In this document: piece after piece, positions 11,047 through 21,108 of the stretch
Layout of the letters: the number at the start of each line of letters is the position of its first letter
Numbering within the stretch: the first letter of the stretch is position 1
Source of the DNA: Heliocidaris tuberculata
Taxonomy: Eukaryota > Echinodermata > Echinoidea > Camarodonta > Echinometridae
Direction: 5' to 3'
Length of the DNA: 64,000 nucleotides
Assembly: GCA_025618425.1 (NCBI GenBank)
Contig: CM046851.1
Span: forward strand, 30,175,254-30,239,253
Notes under the pieces: generated by a model
Seen by the model: only the letters and a program-made list of their open reading frames with translations
Told to the model about the DNA's origin: nothing
Databases searched by the model: none
Position numbers and translations under genes: made by a program

Positions 11047-12873
11047 ACACAGCATAATTAACAGCCACCAATTTGGCTTTAGAACAAACCACAGCACTGA
11101 TCACGCTATCCTTACACTACTCGATAAAATTTCTCGATCAAATGATCATTTTCTCCACACTGTCGGTGTCGCGGAAACTTAGGATATACGAATAAAATTA
11201 TTCAATACATAAACAAACTATTCTGTTCAGTCGAGTGATACGTTATAATAAAAGAAATTCAAATATTCATTACTGGTTTAAGTTCTCACAATATTGCATG
11301 ATTCAAATATATAATCAAAGAACAAAAATAAATATTCACTTTGTTTGAGTTTACAGAAAAGAAATACATGAACAATATACTTTTATTACAATTTCCAATA
11401 AAGTGGTAGCGTTGTTAAAATAATTATTTGGATAAAGGAAACTTCCCTATTAGCTCGCGAGAGTTCTCAAGCTATCCCTCTATTGTCTGATAGTCCTCGC
11501 GTGGAACAGAGACAGGCTTGCGACATCGGAGTACTATCGTCAAGCGAATGGTAACCTTGGATTCGTCGATTCTTCCCTCTCGTAGACGTCGACTGTTGGG
11601 TGCTCACTGGAGCTTCATCGTTCTGGATTTTGATTACACGGTGGGGTACACACAGGGTGGGTCTACTCCCGACAAAGGGGTTATCTCGAATACAACAATT
11701 GCAGGGCAGCTAGTGCAACCTCGGAGAGATAGAGTAGAGGCATGGAGACCGGAAAACATCTGGTTTCCGCAAAATAGGAATAAAATGCGCCTGAAAACAG
11801 CAAAACTGGTTCCATTTCTCGTCTATCAACATTCTCTCACTCACGTTAAAGGTGCTAAGTTGACTGCTGCCATTATGAGCTGACTGCCAGCTCAAACAAA
11901 CACATCTGTCGTGTAGCAAAGACGGTGGTGCAGTGCCCGTATACCTTGGGCAAGGCGCGGTTCTCTACAATATGCAAATTAGGAACGCTAGCTCCCAAAA
12001 CCAACGAACCAATGTAATGCTCTAAAATAAGATCATGCGAGCGTAAACAAAACATCACGCGTCGGTCAGAGGTTGACAGCTAATTGCGCAGACTCACAGA
12101 CTAAAGGGGAAAGTATTAATTATTTTAAATAAAACTGCAGTTAAATAACGTTTAAGTTTTACTAGTTGAATTATTGGAACTTAATTTGTGACAGTCGGAG
12201 TGTTTCTAGACCTCTCCAATTCATTAAAAAACCTCCCAGGACAAATCATACTTAACAACACTAACATTGATAGAGTGAATAACATGAAATTTCTTGGATT
12301 AATAATTGACGAAAAGCTTACATGGAAACCCCAAATCGATAAGATATGTAGTATAATTTCGGCGAGAAATATTGGCATAATCAATAAACTTAGTAACACT
12401 TTTCCTCCACACACACTACTCACTTTATACTGGTACTTCCACTCATTACTTATGGGATAGTAGCTTGGGGCAACTCTGCAAAGGCACGTTTAGAGCATAT
12501 ACTGTTACTGCAGAAAAAAGCACTAAGGGTCATATGTCATACTAGTTATCGCTCTCACACGAATACTGTCTTCTATCAACACAAAATCCTCAAAATTATA
12601 AAATTACACCACCTACAGTTGGGCTTGTTTATGCACAAGTTAAAGTCGAACGAACTTCCACATGTTTTTACTTTATGTTTACATCCAATAATAATCATTA
12701 CTCTTACCCTACCAGACAGGCTAGCCACTATCACCTGCCGCGAACAAGAACCCTCTTTGCCAATAAAACTTTCACAACTGGACCTAAACTTTGGAATTCC
12801 CTTCCCCAAAATATTATTGAAACTCTTAATAATCATACGTTTAAAAGAAAATGAAAACAACATCTCTTACTAA
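11047..12873 (+). pseudogene. CR1/Jockey-like LINE fragment C: RT domain, deleted core, split by solo LTR
   Basis: The frame begins immediately after LINE B's tail with HSIINSHQFGFRTNHSTDH and AILTLLDKIS to HTVG. There a 1027-bp solo LTR interrupts, and it resumes with GVFLDLS. It then jumps to NSLKNLPGQIILNNTNIDRV and MKFLGLIIDEKLTWKPQ. Compared with LINE B, the stretch from KAFDTIDH through GVPQGS and FADD (about 140 residues) is missing. The C-terminal part continues across frame changes (GNSAKARLEHILLLQKKALR; LHHLQLGLFMHKLKSNELPH) to 12873. The catalytic centre is gone, so it is dead. It could be the 3' half of fragment A (5160-6987), separated by insertion of LINE B. Confidence 0.75.
11167..12193. 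mobile_element. Solo LTR (TG...CA, 5-bp target duplication)
   Basis: The insertion starts TGTCGCGG and ends GTGACA. It is flanked on both sides by GTCGG (11162-11166 and 12194-12198). Removing it with one GTCGG restores the reading HTVGVFLDLS of LINE C, which proves the boundaries. TG...CA ends with a 5-bp duplication are typical of LTR retrotransposons (Ty3/Gypsy or similar). No internal domain is present, so this is a solo LTR left by LTR-LTR recombination. ORFs inside it are fortuitous. Confidence 0.85.
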
Positions 12874-13448
12874 CATACAAGGAAAAGCCAACCTTCCAAA
12901 AATATCCCGGATACAAGCCACACGCCGAAGATTGATCCTGATCTCCCTCCTTGTTTATTTTATGTTTTATGTTTTTTTTAATAATTTATCCCCCCCCCCT
13001 TACTCCCTTTCCTGATTTCATCTCTTTTCCTCTATCAACCTGTCCCTCCCCATCTGCTTCTTTATCTAGGTGAGCCTTTGTGTGTTTATTAATTAAGTTA
13101 GTTATTTGGCGTATACTATTTGTAAAAAAAACAAAACAAAACAAAACACAAAACAACGAACAGATTTCTGAATCATGTATATAATTATAATGATTTTTAA
13201 TTGGGAACATGCTATTTACAAGCTCCTCTTCTCTGCTAGTTCCCTTCGTTACCTTTTCGATTATTATTATCAAGAAACAACTGAAACGTGTGTAAACCTT
13301 TCTCTGTTATAACATTCTATTTTAGAAAACAATATGTAAAACAAATTTCATATGCGTTTTGTTTAAATGATGACTTTCTTCTACAATGCAAATACTTTAT
13401 ATGATTTATGAATTGGTATCGAAAAATAAATGAATCTTGAATCTTGAA
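12874..13448 (+). mobile_element. 3' UTR and repeated tail of LINE C
   Basis: A non-coding AT-rich stretch ends GAAAAATAAATGAATCTTGAATCTTGAAC, a repeated TTGAATC tail with AATAAA that is typical of CR1/Jockey-group 3' ends. It abuts the oppositely oriented ORF1 remnant. Confidence 0.6.
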
Positions 13449-13850
13449 CCTTTGGTTGTTTCTCCTGGAGAAGCGTTGCTCTTGTTTGCCGCTATCTCGT
13501 TCTTATCCGCATCGACGCGTAGTTTTCTCACTTCTCCCTCTAGCTCCTTTACTTTCATTTCCAGACGTTGCTGCTTTTAATGAAGATCATTTACCCGCTG
13601 CCGTTTTAATTCAAGAGAAGCCCCAGAAAGCTCTTTGACTGACTTAAGCTTCTTAACGAAACTTTCCACAGCCTGCTCGATCATGACCTCAAATTTCTTC
13701 GTTGATGACTTAAAGAATGCCTCAAGTTTTGAAACTTGTAGCTGATTGGGGGCTCATTCTCAAGTGCGCTGCACTCAGGCGAAGTAGCAGTAGCGGGAGC
13801 TGCGGGGCCTTTGTCACCGTTTGCGTTTTCGAATTCCTGAGCATTGGACT
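13449..13850 (-). pseudogene. LINE ORF1 N-terminal coiled-coil fragment
   Basis: Read on the minus strand, the segment gives QVSKLEAFFKSSTKKFEVMI then EQAVESFVKKLKSVKELSG and, past an in-frame stop, QQRLEMKVKELEGEVRKLRV. These are heptad-rich charged helices of the kind that precede the RNA-binding domain in LINE ORF1 proteins. Stops and a frame change occur, so it is a pseudogene. Its C-terminal partner may be 4878-5145. Confidence 0.5.
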
Positions 13851-14284
13851 CGAAGCTCCATGCATTTAATTTTGGTCATGGGCTTTTGGTGAAAATGGGT
13901 TTGGCCGTTTACCGTTTCTGTATACAGTTTCTGTTGGAAGTCCGGGGACAGGTTTTGAATCTTTTCCTTTCTGTTGTATCCGTAGTTCGTAGGCCATTTT
14001 CTTCCGTAATCTTGATCCGTATGTGATTAATAATCCTTATGTGTAGTTATATAAAATATACTGGTAGTTTATGTCCTGATTTTCAGTAAAAGTAAAACTG
14101 TAAAGTTTAGGAGAGACAAACGGTATGCGTTGTCAATAATAGAGCGTCATCAACATGTGCCGGAATTGAGGCGCGCAGTTAAGTTATTATGAAATTACAT
14201 TATTGAATTGGGAACATAAACTGATATAAAGATATCATTTTATTTGATATTTTGTCTGATTCAAACTCTAATACGTAGGGCTAT
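13851..14284. other. Non-coding, nothing recognised
   Basis: No convincing ORF, RNA gene or repeat structure is visible. A 60-residue ORF at 13844-14026 has no recognised similarity. Confidence 0.4.
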
Positions 14285-14665
14285 CAGATTTGCACAGTTA
14301 TCAGATATACTAAAATTTTAAATGTGGTCGGTCACGTATGGGACAAAATAGCTTGGACTTGCTTATCAGTGGCCCATTGGCCGTATGAATCGTCAGCCTT
14401 GTAGGACACCATAAAATGGTGTACCATACACAGAATAATGTTTGCCCATCATATTTAAAACAGTTATTTACTAGATCACAGTCAGTCCACTACCATAACA
14501 ATCGCAATGCTACCAATTTAGGACTTGTCCTGCCTCGAACAAGGACACGAATGGGTAAATTATCTTTTTTTCGCGAAGGTGCCGCACTCTGAAACCAGCA
14601 TGCACTTGCTAATCTCTACTGAAGAACAGTACTAATATTCAAAATATCATCCTGTTAAGTAGGAA
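14285..14665 (+). pseudogene. LINE RT C-terminal tail fragment
   Basis: From about 14412 the plus strand reads KMVYHTQNNVCPSYLKQLF, HYHNNRNATNLGLVLPRTRT and GKLSFFREGAAL, then a stop where Trp is expected before NQHALANLY. This is the end of CR1/L2-type RT proteins: a YLKxLF segment, an H.HNTR-like block, then F..GA.LWN. At least two in-frame stops make it dead. The segment 14303-14353 resembles 20585-20637 just upstream of the EGF exon. Confidence 0.5.
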
Positions 14666-14864
14666 TGGTTTTTAACTTTACCATGAATTTTATAATGGCT
14701 GTTTATAAACCACACAAATATTCTGCTTTACAGATTTGTCTTGAAATATTCAATCCAATTCAACTCAGTTCAATTTTAATTTTTTGTCCAGTATTGGATT
14801 TTTTTGTTGTTGTTGCAAACATACATATATCAAAATAACTTAACAAACATAATACATTGTGAGT
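14666..14864 (-). mobile_element. Possible minus-strand LINE 3' scrap
   Basis: Around 14745-14775 the minus strand ends in a run of TTGAA-type repeats (AATTGAACTGAGTTGAATTGG), as at CR1-like tails. The remainder is AT-rich without coding sequence. Confidence 0.25.
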
Positions 14865-15149
14865 CAGAAAAAATGTTACACTTTTTAAATTGAGCATTGT
14901 TTTAAAAATTGCGGGATTAACAGAGTACTTTTAGCATGTATGGATATAGCATATATTCCTTTGTTGTTTGGTAACATTTGTTTCAGTGTTGCTGTTACGG
15001 TTGAGTGCACAACAGCCATTATTTGAAAGATAGTCAAAACTCATTTGTGCCAAGTGGTATGATTACCTGGAGACAAATAAACATGAAAACCAATAAATAT
15101 ATCAATGAATAAATAAAGCAAGAAGACATAACATTCAGTGATCTTCACT

Positions 15150-15530
15150 GAAAAGTCCCTTTTCATAGTCATTTTCGGCACTTGGACATAAATTTCAATC
15201 TTCCACATGGCGTCAGTTTCTCTCGATGCATTTTTGAGCTCGATGGCGAATCGCTGCCATTGGCCCTACCATGGGCGTAAATATACAGGAAATTCTTTTC
15301 ATCTGAGGGGGACGTAACAATAGGTCGTCCCCCCTGATGAATAGAATTGCGTAACAAATCTCCGCCACTGGGCCCTACGAAGTGTCTGCCTGTCTGCAAG
15401 TCATCCAGGTCTGCAGGTTGGCTGCTGTACACCTTGGACTTCAGGAACCCCCCAGACGAAGAAGTCCATGGGTGTTAAGTCCGGAGATCTTGGGGGCCAT
15501 TCCACAGGAGCTGTTTAGCATTAGCTTCAA
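15150..15530 (-). pseudogene. IS630/mariner-like transposase C-terminal remnant
   Basis: Allowing frameshifts, the minus strand reads WPPRSPDLTPMDFFVWG, then FLKSKVYSSQPADLDDLQ. After a MITE insertion it resumes at about MAAIRHRAQKCIERN. The SPDLTPxDFFxWG block is the last catalytic motif of this transposase superfamily, where the third acidic residue of the DDD/DDE triad sits. The N-terminal and central parts are not recognisable. Frame changes and the inserted MITE show it is long dead. Confidence 0.6.
15270..15370. mobile_element. 101-bp hAT-type MITE inserted in transposase remnant
   Basis: The element starts CATGGGCGTAAAT and ends CTCCGCCACTG. It is flanked by a perfect 8-bp duplication, GGCCCTAC (15262-15269 and 15371-15378). 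Removing it rejoins the transposase reading. The G/C-rich interior is typical of the CAGGGGCG-ended hAT MITEs elsewhere in the window. Confidence 0.8.
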
Positions 15531-15830
15531 CAGCCCCTTGCCTGATTTGGAATAACTCAATTATCATTAGAAAAGGCTTTTTTGCTCATTGTGCAGCGTC
15601 ATCCAAATCAGACAAGGCATTGTTCATGTTGACGCAAATGGGTTTTCACCCAGACACATTAATTGATTCCTATCCAGTAAATTCATTACTGATTCCCCAC
15701 AAATGTGGTATCAAATAAAACTGGAAGTGTTATTCTATCTAACTGTGATGCAAGAATTGTGATATTTCTATCATATTTGTAATATAAGCATTTTAAAAAG
15801 TGTAACATTTTCTTCTGACTCGCACTGTTG

Positions 15831-15929
15831 AGACAAGTTACACGACAGAGACGGGTTACACTATAGAGGAAGGTAACACTAAAGGCAGGTTACGATATAC
15901 ATGTACAGTATGTCCCCCCCCCCCCCCCC

Positions 15930-15962
<33 letters not shown>

Positions 15963-16334
15963 CTATCCGACTTTTTGCATCCATATCTTTCAAAATTGTA
16001 AATTAATCAGAATATTTTTCGCAAGTGTGATACTATAACTAGTTATCTGTATCTTAGCGAAAACAGATTACACTATAGAGGCAAGTTACACTATAGAGAC
16101 AGGTTACATTATAGAGACACGTTACACTATAGAGGCAAGTTACACTATAGAGACAGGTTACACTAGAGGCAGGTTACACTATGGAGGAAGGTTATATAGA
16201 CAGGTTACACCGTAGAGACAGGTTACACTATAAAGGCAGGTAACAATAGAGACAGGTTACACTATAGAGGAAGGTTACACTATTATACAGGTAACACTAG
16301 AGGGAAGGTTACACTATAGAGAAAGGTTACACTA
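15831..16334. repeat. 18-bp minisatellite array, part 1
   Basis: The unit is close to AGAGACAGGTTACACTAT, with GAGGCAG, GAGGAAG and related variants. A patch of poly-C, poly-A and unrelated sequence (about 15908-16060, beginning CAGTATGTCC) interrupts it and looks like a decayed insertion. Most units contain a TA, the target of the elements nested in the array. Confidence 0.85.
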
Positions 16335-16336
16335 TA

Positions 16337-17340
16337 CAGTGCGTCCCCCAAAAAAGTTAACAGTCAGAAAAAGTCTCCCAAATAAATATTTCAAATCATT
16401 TGAAGCAAAATTTCATACCTGTGGATAGCTATAGGATCTCTTCTATCAAATGTCACCAAAATATGAGGCAATATTCTACGCTCGAGTGAGCAAAGACCAC
16501 TTTTGTGAAAAGGTGCAAAATCCAGACTTGACAAGAATTTGTCTTTCTTCTGGCTGGTATCAGCAATGTTGAGTGTCATGAATAGGCTTATAAATATTCA
16601 TATTTGATCAGTAATAGACAGTTTATCAAAGAAGAGGTTCTATTCTCTGTATGTCCTCACGCATCCCATCAATATTTTCATGTTTCAGTGAGCAATTAAC
16701 TGCTTTACTGAGTGTTTTGAAATATTAGTTTTGGCAAAGTTGTAATTCAAGCTGGTTTTCTCGGTCAACCATAAAGTTTTGACGGAATATGTCGAAACAT
16801 GCAGAAAAGAAAGCATATTCTTTCATAAATTCCCTTTTAATGATCAGAATATGAAAGTTTCTAAGCCTTTTCAAAACTCTAAACTTTGCTGATACCAGAC
16901 AGAACCAATACAAAGTTTTGTCAACCATAGATTTTGCACCATTTCAAAATAATGGCTTTTGCTCACTCAAGCGTAACATATCGTTAGATGTTTTGGTATC
17001 ATTTCATAGGAGAGACCCTAAGCTATCCATAGGTATGAAAATTTCATGAACATATTTTGAAATGTTTATTTTGGGGAGACTTTTTCCAAATGTCAACTTT
17101 TTTCGGTTCTCAAATTTGTTAACACTAGTCAGCACAAAATACTAATTCTTGTCGAGTCTTGATTTTGCACCCTTTTGCAAAAGTCGCTTTCACTCGAGCT
17201 CAAAATATTTCCACATATTTTGGTGTCATTTGATAGAAGAGACCCTAATCTATCCACGGGTATGAACATTTCCTACAAATATTTTGAAATATTTATTTTG
17301 GGAGACTTTTTCAAACTGTTAACTTGTTTGGGACGCACTG
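16337..17340. mobile_element. TA-flanked foldback element, copy 1
   Basis: It starts CAGTGCGTCCCCCAAAAAAG and ends with the complement of CAGTGCGTCCC, with TA on each side (16335-16336, 17341-17342). The two halves are long inverted repeats of each other: GTTAACAGTC and AAAGTCTCCC near the outside, then further shared blocks such as GGTGCAAAATC. The right half is present twice (about 16730-17115 and 17116-17340), suggesting partial duplication. The CAGTGCG terminus and TA target suggest Tc1/mariner-type mobilisation. No transposase. Confidence 0.75.
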
Positions 17341-17998
17341 TAGAGACAGGTTACACTAGAGGGAGGTTACACTGTAGAGGTAGGTTGCACTACAGAGACA
17401 GCTTACACTATACAGGAAGGTTACACTATCGACGAAGGTTACACTATCGACGAAGGTTGCACTATAGAGACAGGTTACACTAGAGGCAGGTTACACTATA
17501 GAGGAAGGTTACACTACAGAGACAGGTTACACTATAGAGGAAGGTTACACTATATAGACATGTTACACTATCGAGGAAGGTTACACTATATAGACATGTT
17601 ACACTATCGAGGAAGGTTACACTATATAGACATGTTACACTATCGAGGAAGGTTACACTATATAGACATGTTACACTATCGAGGAAGGTTACACTATATA
17701 GACATGTTACACTATCGAGGAAGGTTACACTATCATGACTATAGAGGAAGGTTATATAGACAGGTTACACTGTAGAGACAGGTTACACTATAGAGGCAAG
17801 TTACACTATATAGACAGGTTACACTAGAGGCAGGTTACACTATGGAGGAAGGTTATATAGACAGGTTACACTGTAGAGACAGGTTACACTATAGAGGCAA
17901 GTTACACTATATAGACAGGTTACACTAGAGGCAGGTTACACTATAGAGGTATGTAACTCTATATAGTGGCAGGTTACACTGTAGAGCCAGGTTAGTTA
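17341..17998. repeat. 18-bp minisatellite array, part 2, with 36-bp higher-order unit
   Basis: The same 18-bp unit continues after the foldback element. From about 17530 to 17735 two variants alternate (CATGTTACACTATCGAGG and AAGGTTACACTATATAGA), giving a regular 36-bp higher-order repeat of about five copies. The open frame there is only the repeat read through. Confidence 0.9.
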
Positions 17999-18000
17999 TA

Positions 18001-18777
18001 CAGTACGTCCACCAGAAAATTTAACAGCCCGAAAAAGTCTCCCCAAATAAATGTTTCAAAATATGATCAAGAAATGTTCATACCTATGGCTAACTTAGGT
18101 TCTCTACTATCAAATGACACCAGAACATCGCACGATATTTTACGCTTGAGTGAGCAAAAGCCATTGTTGTGAATTGGTGCAAAATCTATGATTGACAAAA
18201 AGTTTGTATTGGTTTTTGCTGGTATCAGCAAATTTGAGAGTCTTGAAAAGGCTTAGAAATTTTTATATTCTAATTGTTAAAAGGCAATTATGAAAGGATA
18301 GGCTTTATTTTCTGTATTTCCTGACATATCCCATCAAAACTTTATGGTTTACTGAGAAAGCAAGCTTGAATTTAAAACTGGTCTAAATTAATATTTCATA
18401 ACACTCAATAAATTAGTTAATTGCTCACAGAAGCATAATGTTGATGAGATACGTAAAGTACAGAGAGAACAAAACCTGTTCTTTCATAAATTGTCTGTTA
18501 TTGATCAAAATATAAACTTTTATAAGCCTTTACATGACTCTCAACTGTGCTGATACTAGCCAGAACAAATACCAGTTCTTGTCAAGTCTGGATTTTGCAC
18601 CTTTTCACAAAAGTGGCATTTGCATTTGATCTCTCAAGCATAAAATAACTATTTAGGTGAAATTTGATAAAAGAGACCATAAGCTGTCCAAAGGTATGAC
18701 TTTTGGCCTGAAATATTTTGAAATGTTTATTTTGGGGAGACTTTTCCTGACTGTTAACTTTTTTCTGGGACGCACTG
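18001..18777. mobile_element. TA-flanked foldback element, copy 2
   Basis: It starts CAGTACGTCC and ends GGGACGCACTG with TA on both sides (17999-18000 and 18778-18779). Its internal sequence matches copy 1, and its arms are inverted repeats of about 390 bp. It sits in the same 18-bp array. No coding capacity. Confidence 0.8.
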
Positions 18778-18900
18778 TAGAGGCAAGTTACACTTTAGAC
18801 TAGAGGCAAGTTACTCTAGAGACAGGTTACGTTATAGAGCAAGATTACACTGTAGAGGCAAGTTACACTATAGAGGCACTATAGAGGAAGGTTACACTTA
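18778..18900. repeat. 18-bp minisatellite array, part 3
   Basis: A few degenerate units (GCAAGTTACACTATAGAG) continue between copies 2 and 3 of the foldback element. One isolated unit appears again at 19796-19812, showing the array once reached that far. Confidence 0.75.
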
Positions 18901-19395
18901 AGTGCTTCCCAGTTAGAAAAAGTCTCCCCAAATGAAATATTTAAATTGTGTTTACACTTTTATAGTATGGATAGCTTAGGGTCTCTCCTATCAAATGGCA
19001 CGAAACATCTAATGATATTTTATTGTTGTGAAATGGTGCAAAATCCACAATTGACAACAATTTGTATTGGTTCTGTCTGGTATCAGCAAAGTTAAGAGTC
19101 TTGAAAAGGCTAAGAAATTTTCATATTCTGATAATTAAAAGGCAGTTTATGAAAGAATAGGCTTTGTTTTCTGTATGTCCTGTCATATCCCATGATCCCA
19201 TCAAAACTTTAAGGATGACTGAGAAAGCCAGCTTGAATGAAAAACTCGCCAAAATTAATATCTAAAAACACTCAAAATAGTTATTTGCTCACCATGCTCA
19301 CTGGAGCATAGAAATATTGATGAGATTGAGATATGTCAGTACATACAGAGAACAAAACCTGTTCTTTCATAAATTGTCTATTTTTGATCATCATC
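18901..19395. mobile_element. Foldback element, copy 3, truncated
   Basis: From GTTAGAAAAAGTCTCCCC the sequence follows the left half of copies 1 and 2 (GGATAGCTTAGGGTCTCTCC; GGTATCAGCAAAGTTAAGAG) and runs a short way into the right half before homology stops near 19395. The outer terminus is degraded. Confidence 0.7.
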
Positions 19396-20188
19396 TCATA
19401 ACTCTCAATTTATTTTCTACATGAATTTCACTAAAATTTAATTTCCCGTCTTTAAGAATGTGAACTTGACTTTTGAATTCCTGGAATAAGTTGAAAATCA
19501 CGAATTCTGAGAGAGGTGATGATATTTGGGTTACATTATTTTCTATGATTTCTGCCTAAAATTCATGTTTTCATGATTTCATCTGCAAAATATGAGGTGA
19601 CCGGATCCGTTTATATCAATGCTCAGGGTCTAAAACTATGATAAACAAGGCCAAAAGGCTACAGACGGTACTATGATGATACGAATGAAACTCACGTCGC
19701 GATTCATACATGACTCGTGCGTGCATGCAGTAGGCCTACACAAGTTGCATCATATACGCGTTCTCAAGCGACCTTTTTTTCTAGGTACTTACCCGGCAAG
19801 TTACACTATAGCGCTAGGTGCTTAAAGGGAAGGTTGAGTTCTGGGAAAGGTGGAAAATAATTTGTGAGCTTTCTCATTCCTTTTTATGTCAGTAAGGAAG
19901 AACATCATAGTAGAGAAATACCCTAAAAAGTATTGCTCTTCAAATGCCCTCATATTCGAAATATGACTAGAAATAGCTGAAATGTTCGGGCCGAACATTT
20001 ATCTCACTTGTGTGTGTAGTCCTATATACCCATTTCTGTGAGTAATACATGTGCCTAAATTGGATTATTTCTTATCTATTTTGATGATTCAAAAACATCA
20101 CAGTATAACATAATTCTTAGGTAGACATGGTCAACCTCTCCCAGTTTCTTTCACAATGTAATTGCATGACCAGAAATCTACTTTATCT
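19396..20188. other. Non-coding DNA with an orphan minisatellite unit
   Basis: No gene is recognised. One copy of the upstream 18-bp unit (CAAGTTACACTATAG) lies at 19796-19812. At 19815 a TTAAAGGGAAGG sequence resembles the terminus of the TTAA-type foldback at 26019, but no matching right end was found. Confidence 0.5.
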
Positions 20189-20531
20189 TTAACAAGCGTC
20201 TCTCCGCACCGCCGAAATCACTCCAAGAACTCAAACGCCGTTGTGTACAACACATAACCTTATGAAGAAATTCCAACTCCGTGTCAAACAACGCTTTTAA
20301 CCTCGATCTGTATTCAGTGCCATTGGTGAAGTTTATATTTGGGTCGTAAAGTCAATGAATGCGATATATACAAATAATGCTTTTTCCAGTTGATCGTGCC
20401 GTTTTGTAATAAACTGGTAATATTTCACATACCATGTTTGTACACGAGGTATTTCTTAATAGGGTTATGTGTTATACTCGACCACGAGTGCGTTCGCGGA
20501 ATGACCTACGGCGGTGCGGAGACACTATTAA
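20189..20531. mobile_element. TTAA-flanked foldback MITE upstream of the EGF exon
   Basis: The left arm TTAACAAGCGTCTCTCCGCA pairs with the right arm whose complement is TTAATAGTGTCTCCGCACCG. Similarity continues inward for about 95 bp (AACACATAACC...AAGAAAT on both arms). TTAA borders suggest a piggyBac or Kolobok-type target. It ends about 145 bp before the EGF exon. Confidence 0.6.
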
Positions 20532-20676
20532 GCGTGATCACTGTTTAGGGTCTTTCTCTCAAGCTGGCTGCTATGAATACGATGACTAGATATATCAAAA
20601 TCTTAGATGTGGTCGGTAACTTGTGGGACAACACAGACTGGGATTACCCTAAAATAAACTTCACCCCTTTCTGCAG

Positions 20677-20802
20677 AATTTTGTTCAACCAACCTGTGCC
20701 CCGATGGGGAAATATGTTACAACAGACCAGGCTCTACAAAGTCAAGATACGTTTGTGATTGTCAAGGTTTCCTAGGAGGATATAATTGCACAGATGACCT
20801 CT
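20677..20802 (+). CDS. EGF-like domain exon of an extracellular protein
   Basis: After a polypyrimidine stretch and CTGCAG acceptor, 126 bases encode an EGF-like module: FCSTNLCPDGEIC, then YNRPGSTKSRYVCDC and QGFLGGYNC. Cysteine spacing is C-4-C-5-C-12-C-1-C-8-C, the canonical six-cysteine EGF pattern. The exon ends CTCT followed by a GTAAGTAT donor. Both boundaries are phase 1, so the exon is symmetric, as usual for shuffled extracellular modules. Joining to the next exon gives TGTDDLY-type continuity into the CUB module without a frame change (split codon T/AT). EGF modules mediate protein-protein contacts outside the cell. No signal peptide or other exon of this gene was identified, so the full protein is unknown. 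Confidence 0.85.
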
Positions 20803-21108
20803 GTAAGTATATCCTTTATTTTGTTAAAGATATGATTTATTGTGTTCCTACTACATCATGACAAACAGAACTCCAGAAATTATTGAGAAGTGAATGAAAG
20901 CATTAATACATGTAGAGAAAAAAGAAAAAAGAAGCATCATTGTGACCCATGCTACTCCCACCATAACCAAAGCGTTTCTCATATTGAAGAATGAATGATA
21001 ATCACCAAAATTATATACATATTACACACTATTGACTTTGGACATTTGTTGTTGTTTTTGTTGTTTTGTTGATGTTATTATTTTCCCCTCTTTCTTTTTG
21101 AAAATCAG

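Larger units (their letters stand above)
14865..15827 (-). mobile_element. Degraded mariner/IS630-like DNA transposon
   Basis: The ends form a terminal inverted repeat: GAGTCAGAAAAAATGTTACA at the left, and on the right the complement of GAGTCAGAAGAAAATGTTAC, both continuing CTTTTTAAA. A TA precedes the left end. A transposase remnant lies inside on the minus strand. At 963 bp it is shorter than an intact mariner or IS630-family element. Confidence 0.65.

Noticed and set aside
11518..11883. 121-residue ORF
   Set aside because: It lies wholly inside the solo LTR, has no recognised domain, and is not expected to encode protein.
17341..17775. Repeated ORF encoding MLHYRGRLHYID-type peptides
   Set aside because: The 18-bp unit is a multiple of three, so any stop-free unit gives a long open frame. 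No independent sign of coding.
15831..17998. CACTATAGAG in the 18-bp array resembles part of the T7 promoter
   Set aside because: The match is short and incomplete, the host is a eukaryote, and the unit varies at these bases. It is coincidence.
15831..18900. Regular short repeats that could suggest a CRISPR array
   Set aside because: There are no unique spacers of constant length, units are adjacent and diverged, the surroundings are clearly animal, and no cas-like genes occur.
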